This document shows positions 42,322 to 42,364 of a DNA stretch of 42,364 nucleotides, one piece after another. Source of the stretch: Anaerolineaceae bacterium UBA5311 (GTDB lineage Bacteria; Chloroflexota; Anaerolineae; Anaerolineales; Anaerolineaceae); contig DHRN01000101.1 in NCBI GenBank assembly GCA_002411175.1, positions 1 through 42,364 of the forward strand, in the 5' to 3' direction. The position numbers and the translations under genes are program-made. How positions within the stretch are numbered: the stretch's first letter is position 1; each line of letters starts with the position of its first letter. Under the pieces are notes generated by a model, which had not been told where the DNA came from, did not search any database, and saw only the letters and a list, made by a program, of their open reading frames with translations.

Positions 42322-42364
42322 AACCTGATGATTATACCCGAGAACATCAGGCAGGAAGTGGATT

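Overview
The window looks like a chromosomal piece of an anaerobic, heterotrophic Chloroflexota bacterium, most likely Anaerolineae. The evidence is indirect: protein character (K+-independent membrane pyrophosphatase, archaeal/eukaryotic-type ProS, lipoproteins with Pro/Ser/Thr-rich linkers, a DUF6398 protein) and intergenic spaces packed with short dispersed palindromic repeats. No rRNA, tRNA, CRISPR array, transposase or phage gene was seen.

Layout. 1-699: repeat-rich spacer. 700-1251: flavodoxin-like protein. 1752-16632: catabolic locus made of two divergent operons meeting at a PucR-type regulator. The minus-strand arm carries an amidase, the three subunits of a molybdenum hydroxylase and a UraA-type permease. 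The plus-strand arm carries pucR, the three subunits of an oxamate-transcarbamylase-like enzyme (AllH, AllF, AllG families, with the AllF/FdrA C-terminal module as a separate 58-residue gene), a cyclase-family metal hydrolase and a family III CoA-transferase. 16928-17483: small XRE regulator and membrane protein with a striking promoter/operator dyad. 17718-18245: DUF6398 protein. 18246-19304: repeat-filled gene-free region.

19305-30171: a 12-gene, AT-richer minus-strand operon: FadR-type regulator, acetamidase/formamidase, a five-gene branched-chain-type (Liv) ABC importer, a short-chain dehydrogenase, a PPC/DUF296 protein and a 2-oxo acid dehydrogenase complex (E1 alpha, E1 beta, E2, no E3). 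It reads as import of an amide or organic acid, deamidation, oxidation to a 2-oxo acid and conversion to an acyl-CoA.

30383-33250: unrecognised protein plus H+-pyrophosphatase. 33328-34161: esterase-like hydrolase. 34308-36956: molybdate importer ModABC, which could supply the Mo hydroxylase. 36957-37764: second repeat-rich gene-free region with a 156-base MITE-like element. 37765-42321: membrane protein, C39-like lipoprotein, HEAT-like protein, ProS, LOG-family protein and a MazG-like pyrophosphohydrolase.

The most interesting system is the 1752-16632 locus. Its genes can be arranged, without leftovers, into a pathway that takes up an N-heterocycle, hydroxylates it, opens the ring to a ureido acid, removes the carbamoyl group phosphorolytically (saving energy as carbamoyl phosphate), deamidates the remaining amide acid and activates it with CoA. 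The substrate cannot be read from sequence; uracil/barbiturate and hydantoin/oxalurate versions both fit. All functional calls come from reading the sequence and from memory of families; no search was run.
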